NCBI GenBank assembly: GCA_029555965.1
Contig: JAKQHY010000195.1
Coordinates: forward strand, 1 to 52,449
Length of the DNA: 52,449 nucleotides
Direction: 5' to 3'
Source of the DNA: Chloroflexota bacterium
GTDB taxonomy: Bacteria > Chloroflexota > Anaerolineae > B4-G1 > SLSP01
The notes beneath the pieces were generated by a model. The model searched no databases and was not told where the DNA came from. It was given only the letters and a program-made list of their open reading frames with translations. Position 1 is the stretch's first letter, and each line of letters starts with the position of its first letter. The position numbers were made by a program, and so were the translations under genes. This document shows, in pieces, positions 38,991 through 48,095 of this stretch.

Positions 38991-40220
38991 TTAGTCGGGT
39001 GTGTCGTGGGCGAAGAACGCGCGCGCTTCCTCCAGATAGGCAGCCACCTCACTTTCGGGTTTGTTCCGCGACAGGAGATAGGCTTGTAATAGATGCTCCG
39101 GTGTCATGGCTTCCGGCGACAGGCCCTCCAGACGATCTCGGGTGGCCCGATCCATGTCCCGGTTGATTTGCGCAAAGAAAGCATCGGCAAACAGGGGGGC
39201 CAGGTCAGCATCTCGCCATTGTGACTCCTGTTCTGGCGTCATTTGGATGATCAGCCGGACTACAGCGCCGGTCACATTGTGCGCAGCCACTGCTTCGCGG
39301 ATCGCAGCCAGGGGTGTCCCTACCCCGCGCACATCCACGCGGATGGTGACAAACGGGCGCGCGGGTGTCTCGAGGTAACGCCAATCGGTTTGACCTCGTT
39401 GCACCTCAATCCAACAAAAACCCTTTGGCTGTTTCTCTTCACCAAAATCTACCCGTTCCAGGCTGCCCGGGTAGACTACCGGCGGGGTCGCGTTCTCGTT
39501 GAGATTTTGATGTTGGTGAATGTGGCCCAGGGCCACGTAATCCCATACAGAATCGGTCAGAGCCGAGAGAGGAACGGTCACGTCCCGGCCGACCATGATG
39601 TTGCGTTCCGAACCCCAGTGCGCGCTCTCCACCGATAAGTGCGCCATCAGGATGGCCGGGGCATCAGGGGTCAAGGCGGCGCTCAACTCCTGGATGATGT
39701 TCACCAGGGCCTCTGTGACGGCGCGATCCAGCCCTTCTCGATCCAGGCGGCGGAATTGTTCGCGCGTCAACAGGCGCTGGCGCACCGGATAGGGAATCAC
39801 GGCCACCTGCAATGGCCCACGGCGCGTCTCCAGGCGCAATAATTCCGGGCGCGCCGCCACGATGACGTGCGGCACGTTCAGGGTGGCGAAGATCTCGATG
39901 CTGGACGCGCGTTGTTCCATCACCGGCACATCGTGGTTGCCGACCAAGAGCACTGTGGTAATGGCAGCCTCAGAGAGCCGCCGGATGCGTTGGGCAAACT
40001 CGCGTTGCTGGGTGGGGCTGGGGCTGCGGGTGCGGAAGGCGTCCCCGGCAAATAACACCACATCCGCTTCGTGCGCGATGGCATAGTCCACCACCTGATC
40101 CAGACGTTCCAGGAAATCCAGAATGCGCCGGTTCAACCCGGTCTCTGCATCCATGCGGCCATAATTCTCCATGCCGACGTGCAGATCGGCAAAGTGCAAA
40201 ACTCGAATGGGTTCAGTCAT
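38991..40220 (-). CDS. SbcD/Mre11-type exonuclease subunit
   Basis: This 409-residue calcineurin-fold nuclease has all metal motifs: FADLHVG, GDAFRT, GNHD, AHLSVES and GHIHQHQ. A C-terminal capping region (about 285-400) completes the standard SbcD length. With the SbcC ATPase it processes double-strand breaks and hairpins. No SbcC gene is in the window, and the downstream gene is unrelated. The ATG at 40220 is favoured over GTG at 40226 because CAGGTG lies just before it. Confidence 0.92.
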   Translation of the reverse strand: MTEPIRVLHFADLHVGMENYGRMDAETGLNRRILDFLERLDQVVDYAIAHEADVVLFAGDAFRTRSPSPTQQREFAQRIRRLSEAAITTVLLVGNHDVPVMEQRASSIEIFATLNVPHVIVAARPELLRLETRRGPLQVAVIPYPVRQRLLTREQFRRLDREGLDRAVTEALVNIIQELSAALTPDAPAILMAHLSVESAHWGSERNIMVGRDVTVPLSALTDSVWDYVALGHIHQHQNLNENATPPVVYPGSLERVDFGEEKQPKGFCWIEVQRGQTDWRYLETPARPFVTIRVDVRGVGTPLAAIREAVAAHNVTGAVVRLIIQMTPEQESQWRDADLAPLFADAFFAQINRDMDRATRDRLEGLSPEAMTPEHLLQAYLLSRNKPESEVAAYLEEARAFFAHDTPD

Positions 40221-40301
40221 AATCACCTGCCTGCCGTGGCCTGGTCAGCGACCGGCCAAAACTATTTCTGTCTGATCGAGGGCGGCTCTCGGTCTCATTT
40301 T

Positions 40302-42386
40302 TCACGGCATCAGCCGCGCCCACACGCATACTTCCCCGGTAGCTGAGCCGGTCAACAAGTATCCTGGTTCGGTCAATGCTACCGTCGTAATGGCCGCGTC
40401 CATCCCCGGCCATGCGACACTCGCTAACTCCGGGGTGAGCCAGAGCACGGTTCCCTGCGCCGTCCCCGCCACCAAGCCTTGCTCTGTCCACAACAACGTG
40501 GTGAGCGTCGCGTCGGGGAGTGTTTGTTGTCTCAGGCTGCGTCTTTCCTTCATATCCCATAGCGCAAGCATCCCCGCCGCGTCGGCGGACAGCGCCTGGG
40601 CGCCATCTGGGGAAAAGGTTAACGCGACGATGGCGGCGTTGGCCCCTTGAAGCGTTGGCGTCAATTCCTGCCCTGCGCCCATATCCCACAGTCGCAGCTC
40701 CCCATTCTGCGCGCCCGAGAGCACGTTGGGCTGATGTGGATGCGCGGCCAGGGCTGTCACGGGCGCAGCGTGAGCCGGCAATAGCCACATGATGCCACCG
40801 GTGGTTGGGCGCACTACCCATAGATAACCGTTTTCCAATCCCACCACCAGTTGTTCCCGACCGGTCACGTAGGTGAGGGTGCGGGCCGAGGAGAAGGTTG
40901 CCACCCGGCTGGACAAGGCGCGCGTCCAGGTTGGCAGTGTGTAAAAGTACAAGTCGCGCCCCTGCGCCAGCGCCGCCTGTTGTGCGGACTGCGTCAGTGT
41001 GAGATGGGTCGCCGTGACCGGATGGCGTGTGATAGCCAGGAGCGTCAAATCAGCGCGCGCGCGCCGTGAAGTCTGCTCGGACTGCACGGCATAGATTTCA
41101 CCGTCGGTCACGGTCAACGCCAGAACGGGCATGGGGCCGTCTCGATAGCAGCCGACCGGCTCCGGTAGGCCTTCCTTGAGGGGGGCGGACGGCGTCGGCA
41201 GGGGGGTGCCCGGCGCGACCGGCCAGTAGATGACGGTGGGGGTGGGCGTCACGGTAGGCGTGGGCGTCGCGGTGGGGGTAGCGGTCAGTGTCGGCCAGGG
41301 CGTGGCGGTAGGACCTAGCGTTGGGAATGGCAACGGCGGTACCGGCGGTAGGAGGGTCTGCGGGTAGAATGCGCCCGCGCCGCTCAGGATCACGATAAGC
41401 AAGGCGAACACGCTCAGTCTGGCCCGCAGCCCTGACACAAGTAGCAGTAGTCCCAACAAGCCTGCCGCCAACGAGGCGGCCCCGGCCAGCGCCAACGTCG
41501 CGCCCAGCAAGCGGAGCAACGGCGTCCAGAGCAGCGGAAACAGGGCTGCTGCGACGTTGTTCCACAGCGCGCCGACTTCAACGACCAGAGGGGGGGGGGG
41601 CAAAACTCCATGCCACGCGGCCAATCCGGCGAGCGCCGCAAACAGCCCTCCGCCGATGCAGGGCAGCGCCAGGCACAGCCAGCGCTCGCGCCCCCGCAGC
41701 AGCAGGGCGCCGGACAGCGCGCACAGTAAGGCCAGGAACGCGCTCGCCGGCACCGCGCGGCCCCATAGGGGGAATACCGGTAGCGCCGCCAGCCATTCCG
41801 TTTCCTCGGCTTGTAGTAGGGCGGCCGTTTTGCTTACAAAACGTTCCCACCAGAGGCGTTGTTCTTGGCCTGGCGCTGCCCACGCGGCAGTGTCGCCAGG
41901 GAGGCAGTAGTTTATTTCTTCAGTCTGGCAGGGTGGTAAGCTTTGCCAGAGGAAGTCGCGCACGTGATCGCCGGTAGGTCCAGAGAGATATTCCGCTATG
42001 GTTGGGGCCAGCGGCGCCGGTGCTGCGGAGTCGCCGAGCGCCCACTGCGCCCATGACAGGGCAGCTTCCACCATCAGGGGTTCCGCCGGCGTAGCGTTCA
42101 GGGCGTACTCCAAGATGGGCCGCAGCGACTCCGGTGTCCGCGGCACCCAGGGAGACCACTCGTCCGCGGGGATACCGCGCGGCAGGTCGTAAGAAAGCTG
42201 CGCCGCCAGGTGTTCGAATAAATTGCTTTCCCGCAGGGTACGCTGGTAGAGGACGGGGGAAACCAGCGCGGCGCGCAGTGTCAGCAGGGAGAGCGCCGCC
42301 GCCCAGAGCAATACGGCCAGCACGGTTAATACCAACGCGGGCCATCTTTGCGAGTTTGGTCTGGGGGGGCTGGCTTTGGGAAGCAC
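40302..42386 (-). CDS. Membrane-anchored WD40-repeat protein
   Basis: This 694-residue protein has two parts. The N-terminal half (about 1-345) has an early membrane helix (15-40), a soluble loop, then about four membrane segments (210-345). A Thr/Pro-rich linker (about 360-400) leads to a C-terminal beta-propeller (about 415-690) with WD-like repeats such as A-P-V-T-A-L-A-A-H-P...G-E-L-R-L-W-D-M and A-I-V-A-L-T-F-S-P-D-G...L-A-L-W-D. The propeller is probably outside the cell or in the periplasm-like space. No catalytic domain is seen and the function is unknown. The start is GTG without a clear ribosome-binding site, so the N-terminus is uncertain. Confidence 0.82.
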   Translation of the reverse strand: MLPKASPPRPNSQRWPALVLTVLAVLLWAAALSLLTLRAALVSPVLYQRTLRESNLFEHLAAQLSYDLPRGIPADEWSPWVPRTPESLRPILEYALNATPAEPLMVEAALSWAQWALGDSAAPAPLAPTIAEYLSGPTGDHVRDFLWQSLPPCQTEEINYCLPGDTAAWAAPGQEQRLWWERFVSKTAALLQAEETEWLAALPVFPLWGRAVPASAFLALLCALSGALLLRGRERWLCLALPCIGGGLFAALAGLAAWHGVLPPPPLVVEVGALWNNVAAALFPLLWTPLLRLLGATLALAGAASLAAGLLGLLLLVSGLRARLSVFALLIVILSGAGAFYPQTLLPPVPPLPFPTLGPTATPWPTLTATPTATPTPTVTPTPTVIYWPVAPGTPLPTPSAPLKEGLPEPVGCYRDGPMPVLALTVTDGEIYAVQSEQTSRRARADLTLLAITRHPVTATHLTLTQSAQQAALAQGRDLYFYTLPTWTRALSSRVATFSSARTLTYVTGREQLVVGLENGYLWVVRPTTGGIMWLLPAHAAPVTALAAHPHQPNVLSGAQNGELRLWDMGAGQELTPTLQGANAAIVALTFSPDGAQALSADAAGMLALWDMKERRSLRQQTLPDATLTTLLWTEQGLVAGTAQGTVLWLTPELASVAWPGMDAAITTVALTEPGYLLTGSATGEVCVWARLMP

Positions 42387-42453
42387 TACACGTTCTGTGT
42401 CTTAGTGGTGAAAATAGATCTGGCGCGACGGGTAGGGGTGGAGCCGTAAGTAT

Positions 42454-43641
42454 CTACCATAATTCCACGAAGTTGATAGTCTGGAAGGCATATAGTTTTT
42501 CCCCGTCGGTCACAACGGTGATTTCCAATTGGCGGGTAGGCGGCACGATTTCGTCGCCCCGGACAAAGTGATTGTCGAACACGATCCAAATTGAGGCGTC
42601 GGCATAGCGCACTTCTTTGAGGCGGGAATAGTCATTGAATTCGAGTTGCAATTCTTGTACGACGCGCAAGGGATGATTGAAGGCGCGGACTTCGGTGTTT
42701 TTACGGCGCAGTTGGATGATAGCGTCGCGGGAAAGAGGTTTGAGTGCGGGAAGTTTCGCCAGCACTTTATCCCATTCGTCTTGCTTCGAAGGCCCGGATA
42801 ACACGCCGGTGCCCGGCGGCGGTTGGGGCGTCGTTGTGGTGAAATTGGCCGCTTCCGTGAGTTTTACCTGACGCCCCAGTTTTTGTAAGGCGGCGGCGAT
42901 GGCGGTGCGCGCATCAGCTTCTGGCTCGCGCCGGAACAGCGCCGCGAGTGGTTCTACTGCGCGGTAGTTGCCCAGTTCGCCGAGGGCCTGGGCCGCTGCG
43001 CCGCGCAGAGTGGGGTCGGCATCTTTGAGGGCGGCGATCAACGGTTCGACGGCGCGCGCGTCATTGGATGCGCCCAGCAGCCGGGCGACCTCCGGGCGTA
43101 CCGGGTCATCTTGACGCGGCAGCAAGGCGAGTAAGGGGTGCAAGGAATTGAGCCGGGCCAACGCGGTGGCGGCGGCCACACGCGCTTCTAATTTCTCACG
43201 GCGTTCTGTTGCCAGGGCGCTGAGGGTATCCACTGCCAACATCCCGATCTGTACCAGAGCTTCGGTAGCGGCTTCGCGCACAATCCAGTTGCGGTGACGC
43301 AACGCCACCGCAAGCGGGTCCACAGCCAACATTCCGATGCGCGCCAGGATTTCGGTCGCAGCCTTGCGCAGAGCTTCGTTGCGGTGTTCCAGGGCGGCTA
43401 TCAACGCTTCCATTGCCATAGGCCCAATTTGCACCAGGACTTCTGTCGCGCCCTTGCGCAGGCGCGCATCTCCCAGGGCTTCCACCAGAGGGCCGACGGC
43501 GGGTTTCCCTATGGCTACCAGCGCCGCAATGGCCGGCTGATAGACGCGCTCGTCGTGTTGATAACTAAGCGCCTGGATTAACCCGGCTAAATCGCCTTGG
43601 GCCTTTAATCGCTCGACATTCGGGCGACCCGTTAATCGCAC
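42454..43641 (-). CDS. HEAT-repeat protein
   Basis: This 395-residue cytoplasmic protein is built of about eight PBS-lyase-type HEAT repeats (residues 15-265), each with a pattern like A-V-x-P-L-(I/V)-x-A-L-x-(D/H)-x-(D/N)-x-x-(V/L)-R-x-x-A-x-x-A-L. The C-terminal part (about 300-395) is a separate beta-rich region of unknown type. HEAT solenoids bind partners, but none is identified. GTG start, with AAGGAG seven to eight bases upstream. The next gene downstream on this strand is the WD40 protein, 67 bases away. Confidence 0.88.
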   Translation of the reverse strand: MRLTGRPNVERLKAQGDLAGLIQALSYQHDERVYQPAIAALVAIGKPAVGPLVEALGDARLRKGATEVLVQIGPMAMEALIAALEHRNEALRKAATEILARIGMLAVDPLAVALRHRNWIVREAATEALVQIGMLAVDTLSALATERREKLEARVAAATALARLNSLHPLLALLPRQDDPVRPEVARLLGASNDARAVEPLIAALKDADPTLRGAAAQALGELGNYRAVEPLAALFRREPEADARTAIAAALQKLGRQVKLTEAANFTTTTPQPPPGTGVLSGPSKQDEWDKVLAKLPALKPLSRDAIIQLRRKNTEVRAFNHPLRVVQELQLEFNDYSRLKEVRYADASIWIVFDNHFVRGDEIVPPTRQLEITVVTDGEKLYAFQTINFVELW

Positions 43642-43678
43642 TTTATGACTCCTTTCAACATTATTGCCCCTTATTTTA

Positions 43679-44239
43679 TCACAATCGCGGCAATACTACA
43701 CCTGTCTGCCCCTGGTATTTCCCTTTCTTATCTGCATAGGAGACCTCACAAGGGGCGTCGCCCTCGAAAAATAGCACCTGAGCAATGCCTTCATTGGCAT
43801 AGACCTTGGCCGGCATGGGGGTGGTGTTGCTGATTTCGATGGTGATGTAGCCGTGCCAGCCGGGTTCCAACGGCGTGAAATTGGTCACGATGCCGCACCG
43901 CGCGTAGGTGGATTTGCCGAGAACGGCTCCCAGCACATTGCTTGGCATACGGATGTACTCCAAACTGCGCGCCAGGGCGAAAGAGTTGGGCGGAATGATG
44001 CATATATCCCCCATAAAGTCAATCATTGCGCGCGTGTCAATCCCCTTGGGGTCAACGACGGCCAGGTCGCCCACGCCAGGCGTGAAGACCTTGAACTCAT
44101 TGGCGACGCGAATGTCGTAGCCATACGAGGACAGGCCGTAGGAAATAACGCCGTTCCGCTTCTGCCCATCAAAGAACGGCTCGATCATGTGTTGTTCCAA
44201 CGCCATCTGGCGAATCCAGAAATCAGGTTTCAGTCCCAT
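43679..44239 (-). CDS. dcd: dCTP deaminase
   Basis: This 186-residue member of the dCTP deaminase/dUTPase fold has [17 protein letters not shown], and the catalytic Glu region [16 protein letters not shown]. It converts dCTP to dUTP for thymidylate synthesis; some relatives also hydrolyse dUTP to dUMP, which motifs alone do not settle. The length is normal. GGAGA stands upstream of the ATG. A TAGTC-type tandem repeat occupies the region between argS and this gene. Confidence 0.96.
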   Translation of the reverse strand: MGLKPDFWIRQMALEQHMIEPFFDGQKRNGVISYGLSSYGYDIRVANEFKVFTPGVGDLAVVDPKGIDTRAMIDFMGDICIIPPNSFALARSLEYIRMPSNVLGAVLGKSTYARCGIVTNFTPLEPGWHGYITIEISNTTPMPAKVYANEGIAQVLFFEGDAPCEVSYADKKGKYQGQTGVVLPRL

Positions 44240-44258
44240 AAGTTAGTTTCTCCGAAAA

Positions 44259-44297
44259 TAGTCTGGTAGTCGTTAGTCAGGTAGTCTGATAGTCAAG
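44259..44297. repeat. Short tandem repeat of TAGTC words
   Basis: Units ATAGTCTG, GTAGTCGT, TAGTCAG, GTAGTCTG and ATAGTCAA follow one another directly. The complement of this motif makes up the array at 26499-26538. It lies 20 bases upstream of the dcd start. Confidence 0.78.
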
Positions 44298-44346
44298 AAG
44301 GGTCTACGGCTCTATGTTGCTGTGGTCAAGTTTCGTCAATCCGAAA

Positions 44347-46041
44347 TCACATGCGGTCTGGGGCGTTCATGCCCATCAGGTGCAGGACGCGGGCCAGGAC
44401 GTTCTTGGCGGCCCGCACCAACGTCAGGCGGGCGGAGGTCAGGGCAGCGTCTTCCGGCGCAGTGGAGACGACGCGGCAGTCGCGGTAGAAAGCGTGGAAC
44501 AGCGCGGCCAACTCGGTGGCGTAGAGGGGCAGGAGGTGCGGCGTCAGGTTGGCGGCGGCCTGGGCGATGGTGTCCGGCAGCGCCAACATCTTGCGGATCA
44601 GCGCCAGTTCACTGGGATGTGTCAACAGCCTAGTGTCCCCCATCACCTGGGGATCGAGTCTCTCTTCCGCCGCTTTGCGCAGCACGCCGGCGATACGGGT
44701 GTGCGCGTACTGGACGTAGTACACCGGGTTGCGATCCGATTGCTCGACCGCCAAATCCAGGTCGAAATCCAGCGTCACGTCCACCGTGCGCGTGAGCATC
44801 ATGAAGCGGATCGGGTCAGGGCCGACTTCGTCCACCAGTTCCCGCAGGGTGACGAACTCGCCGGAGCTTTTGGACATGCGCACTTCTTCGCCGCCGCGCA
44901 GCAAGGTAACCATCTGGTAGAGGATGAAGGTCAACCGCGCCGGGGTCACGCCTACGGCTTGGGCCGCCGCCTGGACGCGCGGTACGTCGCCGTGGTGATC
45001 CGCGCCCCAGACGTAGATGGCCCAGTCAAAGCCGCGCTCCACCAGTTTGTGCCAGAGGTAGGGGATGTCCGAAGCCAGGTACGTCGGGCGGTCAACGGGA
45101 TTGGGCGCCACTTTGGGGGAGCGAATCAACACTGCGTCCTTCTCCAGGTCAGGATGGCGGAACCAGACGGCGTCGTCGTATTCCACAAGGTAGCCGCCCG
45201 CCCGCAACTTCGCCATCATTGCATCAAACAGGCCGGAGGTATGCAGGGTGGTTTCGTGGAACCAGGTGTCGAAGTGTACTCGCAGTTGCGCGAGGTCGTC
45301 GGCCACGCCTTCCAGCACGCGCGCGATGCCCAACCGGTATAACTCGCGGATGGCCGTCTCGCGCGGCATGTCAAGGTAGCGGCGGCCTTCTTGCGCGACA
45401 ATAGCTTGCGCCAGTTCGGTCACGTAGGCGGCGGGGTAGCCTTGCTCCGGGAACGGCTCCGGGACGTCGAGCAGGTTGGCGTAGCGCGCGTAGAGGCTGC
45501 CGCCAAAGTGCTGCACCTTCGAGCCGGCGTCGTTCACGTAATACTCGCGCTCCACCGCATAGCCGGCAGCGGCGAGCAGCGAGGCCAGGACGTCTCCCAG
45601 CACGGCGTTGCGCGCCGAGCCGATGGTGATGGGGCCGGTGGGGTTCGCGCTGACAAATTCTACTTGCACGCGCTTCCCCACCCCCAGCGCGACGTTGCCC
45701 CAGGTGTCGCCGGCCGCCAGGACGGCGGTAACCTGCTGCGCGAGCCACGTCTCGGACAGCGCGAAGTTGAGGTAGCCCGGCGGGGCCACCGTGACCTCCG
45801 CTACGAAGTCGGCGGCGGGGATGTGGGGCAGCACGGCCTGGGCAATTTGCAACGGCGGGCGGCGCAATTCCCGCGCCAGCCCCAGGCAGACGGGCGAGCC
45901 GTAGTCGCCATGGGATTCATGGCGGCTGGGCGCCACGGCGATCACGGCGGGGAGCGCAAATTCCGGCAGGGCGCCGGCCGCCTGCACCTGTTGCAATCCG
46001 GCGCGGAGCAATTCTTCAATCTGTTCACGTAAAGTTTTCAT
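44347..46041 (-). CDS. argS: Arginyl-tRNA synthetase with altered HIGH motif
   Basis: This 564-residue class I synthetase has the N-terminal Add1 domain (about 1-95), catalytic core with A-N-P-T-G-P at 132-137, Y-Y-V-N-D-A-G, V-W-G-A-D-H-H-G, an M-S-K-S loop (389-392) followed by S-G-E-F-V-T-L, and the C-terminal DALR anticodon-binding domain. Length and order are normal. The HIGH signature reads Thr139-Ile-Gly-Ser142, so both histidines are replaced. Since the rest is intact and this appears to be the housekeeping enzyme, it is presumably active. The start ATG lies close to a family B hairpin. Confidence 0.95.
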   Translation of the reverse strand: MKTLREQIEELLRAGLQQVQAAGALPEFALPAVIAVAPSRHESHGDYGSPVCLGLARELRRPPLQIAQAVLPHIPAADFVAEVTVAPPGYLNFALSETWLAQQVTAVLAAGDTWGNVALGVGKRVQVEFVSANPTGPITIGSARNAVLGDVLASLLAAAGYAVEREYYVNDAGSKVQHFGGSLYARYANLLDVPEPFPEQGYPAAYVTELAQAIVAQEGRRYLDMPRETAIRELYRLGIARVLEGVADDLAQLRVHFDTWFHETTLHTSGLFDAMMAKLRAGGYLVEYDDAVWFRHPDLEKDAVLIRSPKVAPNPVDRPTYLASDIPYLWHKLVERGFDWAIYVWGADHHGDVPRVQAAAQAVGVTPARLTFILYQMVTLLRGGEEVRMSKSSGEFVTLRELVDEVGPDPIRFMMLTRTVDVTLDFDLDLAVEQSDRNPVYYVQYAHTRIAGVLRKAAEERLDPQVMGDTRLLTHPSELALIRKMLALPDTIAQAAANLTPHLLPLYATELAALFHAFYRDCRVVSTAPEDAALTSARLTLVRAAKNVLARVLHLMGMNAPDRM

Positions 46042-46066
46042 TAAAAGCCCTTCTGGTTAAAAATTA

Positions 46067-46125
46067 TCAACGGATTCAACGGATGGAACGGATTGGTTAG
46101 CCGTTAAATCCGCTAAATCCGTTGA
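46067..46125. repeat. Repeat family B hairpin between the esterase gene and argS
   Basis: TCAACGGATTCAACGG and ATGGAACGG face CCGTTAAATCCGC and TAAATCCGTTGA around a short loop, giving an imperfect hairpin of about 25 bp. It sits 9 bases after the esterase stop and 25 bases upstream of argS. Confidence 0.86.
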
Positions 46126-46134
46126 GTATGCTCG

Positions 46135-46872
46135 CTATAAGTTTAACGTTTCCAGGAAATAGGGCAGTTGTTTCTGCCACCAGGGCCAGTCGTGATTTAC
46201 GTCGTGGCCCCAATAGTCAAACCAAGCCGGGACGTCCAACTGGGTCAATATCGCCTCCAGGGCTTGCGCTTCCCGGATGCAATCCTCTTCCCACGCGCCT
46301 TGCCCGGTGCAGACGATGATATGGCTGCGGCGGTATTGGTTCAGATACCAGAGATCGCTCAGGTGAGGCAGGTAGACCAGGGGGAAATTGTAATAGACGT
46401 AGTCGTCCATATAATCTCCCACAAAGTATTGCGAGCCAAACAGGCCACTTAGCGCAATCGTCACGTCGAAAATGTCCGGATGCTTAAAGAAAAAATTGGC
46501 CGCGTGATACCCTCCCATACTGCATCCGGTAGCGATAAATTTATCGTCCCAGCCGCTGTGTTCGCGCACAAAGGGCGCGACTTCTTCAACGATGTACTGA
46601 TCATATTGGGCGTGGCGCCAACCCCGGTCGCCAGGATATTTCCAATGCGCCAACCAGGATTCTGAATCCACGCTGTCCACAGTGTACACTACAATCCGCT
46701 CTTGTTCGATGAGGTTTTGCACAGCGTCAATCATCCCGAAATCTTCAAATTCGTAGAAGCGCCCACAACCGGAGGGGAAAACCACCAAAGGTTTGCCTTT
46801 CTGTCCGTAGGCCTTTAGCTCCATATCACGGCTGAGGCGTTGGCTCCAAAATTTATGATACTCGATTTTCAT
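46135..46872 (-). CDS. Esterase D-type alpha/beta hydrolase
   Basis: This 245-residue hydrolase belongs to the putative esterase family (PF00756-like). Nucleophile Ser118 sits in G-C-S-M-G-G; the late G-H-D-V-N-H-D-W segment likely supplies the catalytic His, with a preceding Asp. No signal peptide is present. It is the third gene behind two ATP-grasp ligase genes on the same strand, 53 bases after the nearer one, suggesting one operon. It might hydrolyse or transfer a product of the ligases; this is inference. GGAAGGGGG precedes the ATG. Confidence 0.88.
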   Translation of the reverse strand: MKIEYHKFWSQRLSRDMELKAYGQKGKPLVVFPSGCGRFYEFEDFGMIDAVQNLIEQERIVVYTVDSVDSESWLAHWKYPGDRGWRHAQYDQYIVEEVAPFVREHSGWDDKFIATGCSMGGYHAANFFFKHPDIFDVTIALSGLFGSQYFVGDYMDDYVYYNFPLVYLPHLSDLWYLNQYRRSHIIVCTGQGAWEEDCIREAQALEAILTQLDVPAWFDYWGHDVNHDWPWWQKQLPYFLETLNL

Positions 46873-46925
46873 TGCATCCCCCTTCCATCAGCAGATTGAG
46901 CCGATTCAGTGAATCCAAATTCGAC

Positions 46926-48095
46926 TCAACTTAAATCACATTCCAGGATAAAGTCAATGGCTGTCAACAATTCGGCCAAATCGGGCGAGCGCAATAAATA
47001 CGCATAATTACCCATCGCCCGCGCAAAAGCCGGCGTCACCGGCTCGTGGTGGATGAGTAAATGTCCGTAGACCTGGAGGATGTCCTGCAACGAATGGCGG
47101 TGCCGGCGATGCTGCTTGCGTCCCACGAAGGCACAATGATAGGGGCGGGAGTAAGAGGCGGTGAAAGCGTTGAACGCCAGGACATTGGCCCACTGCTCGT
47201 ACAGGTTGAGGTCGTTGGCAAAGTTGAATACGTCGAGCATCGGGCCGCCAGGGGGGCGCATGTTCATCTCGACGGCGATCCACTGTTGATCGGCCGCGCG
47301 CTGGAAAAATTCAATGTGGAAAAAGCGCTCACGCACGGCAAAGGCGGCCACGGCTTTCCGCCCGGCCTCTTCCAACCCCGGCGGGATGTCGCGCAGGGAG
47401 CAGGCGAACACGTCCAGGTCTTCGTTGACCACTTCCATAATGCCCGGCCGGTAGAAGTGCGCCGTGCAGAACATGATTCGTCCGTCCTGATCCGTCAGCC
47501 CGTCAAACGAATGGAGCTGCCCTACAATAAATTCTTCCAGCAGATAATCTACCAGGGGGCGAGTGGCAAAGAACTGTTCTAACTCTGCCGCGTTATGAAT
47601 TTTGAAGGTGCCGGCTGCACCTACGCCGATGTTGGGTTTGGCGATCAGTGGGTAACCTACCTGCGCTACAAAGTCGTGCGCGGCAGCCGGGTCGCTTAAG
47701 AGGTGCCCCCGCGCCACGGCGACGCCGGCGTCGGTGAAAATTTGGCGCATCTGCGATTTGCGCTTGATCTGGGCAATTTCCGGTAGTTTCAAGCCGGGGA
47801 TATTGAAGTCGGTGCGCAGGCGGGCGTCAGTTTCCAACCAGTATTCGTTATGGGATTCCAGGCGATCCAGCCGACCATACTGATGGATGAAATAGGCGCA
47901 GGCGCGCATCACACTATCGTAGTTATGCAGATCGTCCACGCGGTAATATTCCGTCAGTGCGGCTTGCAACTCCAGGCGTAGGGTTTCAAAGGGCGCATCC
48001 CCAATCCCCAGAACGTTCATTTCCGCCTGGCGCGCGCCTACTGCAAAGTTGTAAAAATTGGGGGGGAAATGGGGAGAGAGCAAGACCAGGTTCAT
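46926..48095 (-). CDS. ATP-grasp ligase, second of a tandem pair
   Basis: This 389-residue ATP-grasp protein starts with M-N-L-V-L-L-S-P-H-F-P-P-N-F (a Rossmann-like pre-grasp domain). Nucleotide-binding features follow: Y-P-L-I-A-K-P-N-I-G-V-G-A, L-L-E-E-F-I-V-G, and the metal-binding E-M-N-M-R-P-P-G-G. It is strongly similar along its whole length to the upstream gene. Substrate specificity is not recognisable; these enzymes join a carboxylate to an amine or thiol. Its ATG overlaps the stop of the upstream paralogue by four bases (ATGA), which suggests coupled translation and perhaps a paired function. Confidence 0.88.
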   Translation of the reverse strand: MNLVLLSPHFPPNFYNFAVGARQAEMNVLGIGDAPFETLRLELQAALTEYYRVDDLHNYDSVMRACAYFIHQYGRLDRLESHNEYWLETDARLRTDFNIPGLKLPEIAQIKRKSQMRQIFTDAGVAVARGHLLSDPAAAHDFVAQVGYPLIAKPNIGVGAAGTFKIHNAAELEQFFATRPLVDYLLEEFIVGQLHSFDGLTDQDGRIMFCTAHFYRPGIMEVVNEDLDVFACSLRDIPPGLEEAGRKAVAAFAVRERFFHIEFFQRAADQQWIAVEMNMRPPGGPMLDVFNFANDLNLYEQWANVLAFNAFTASYSRPYHCAFVGRKQHRRHRHSLQDILQVYGHLLIHHEPVTPAFARAMGNYAYLLRSPDLAELLTAIDFILECDLS

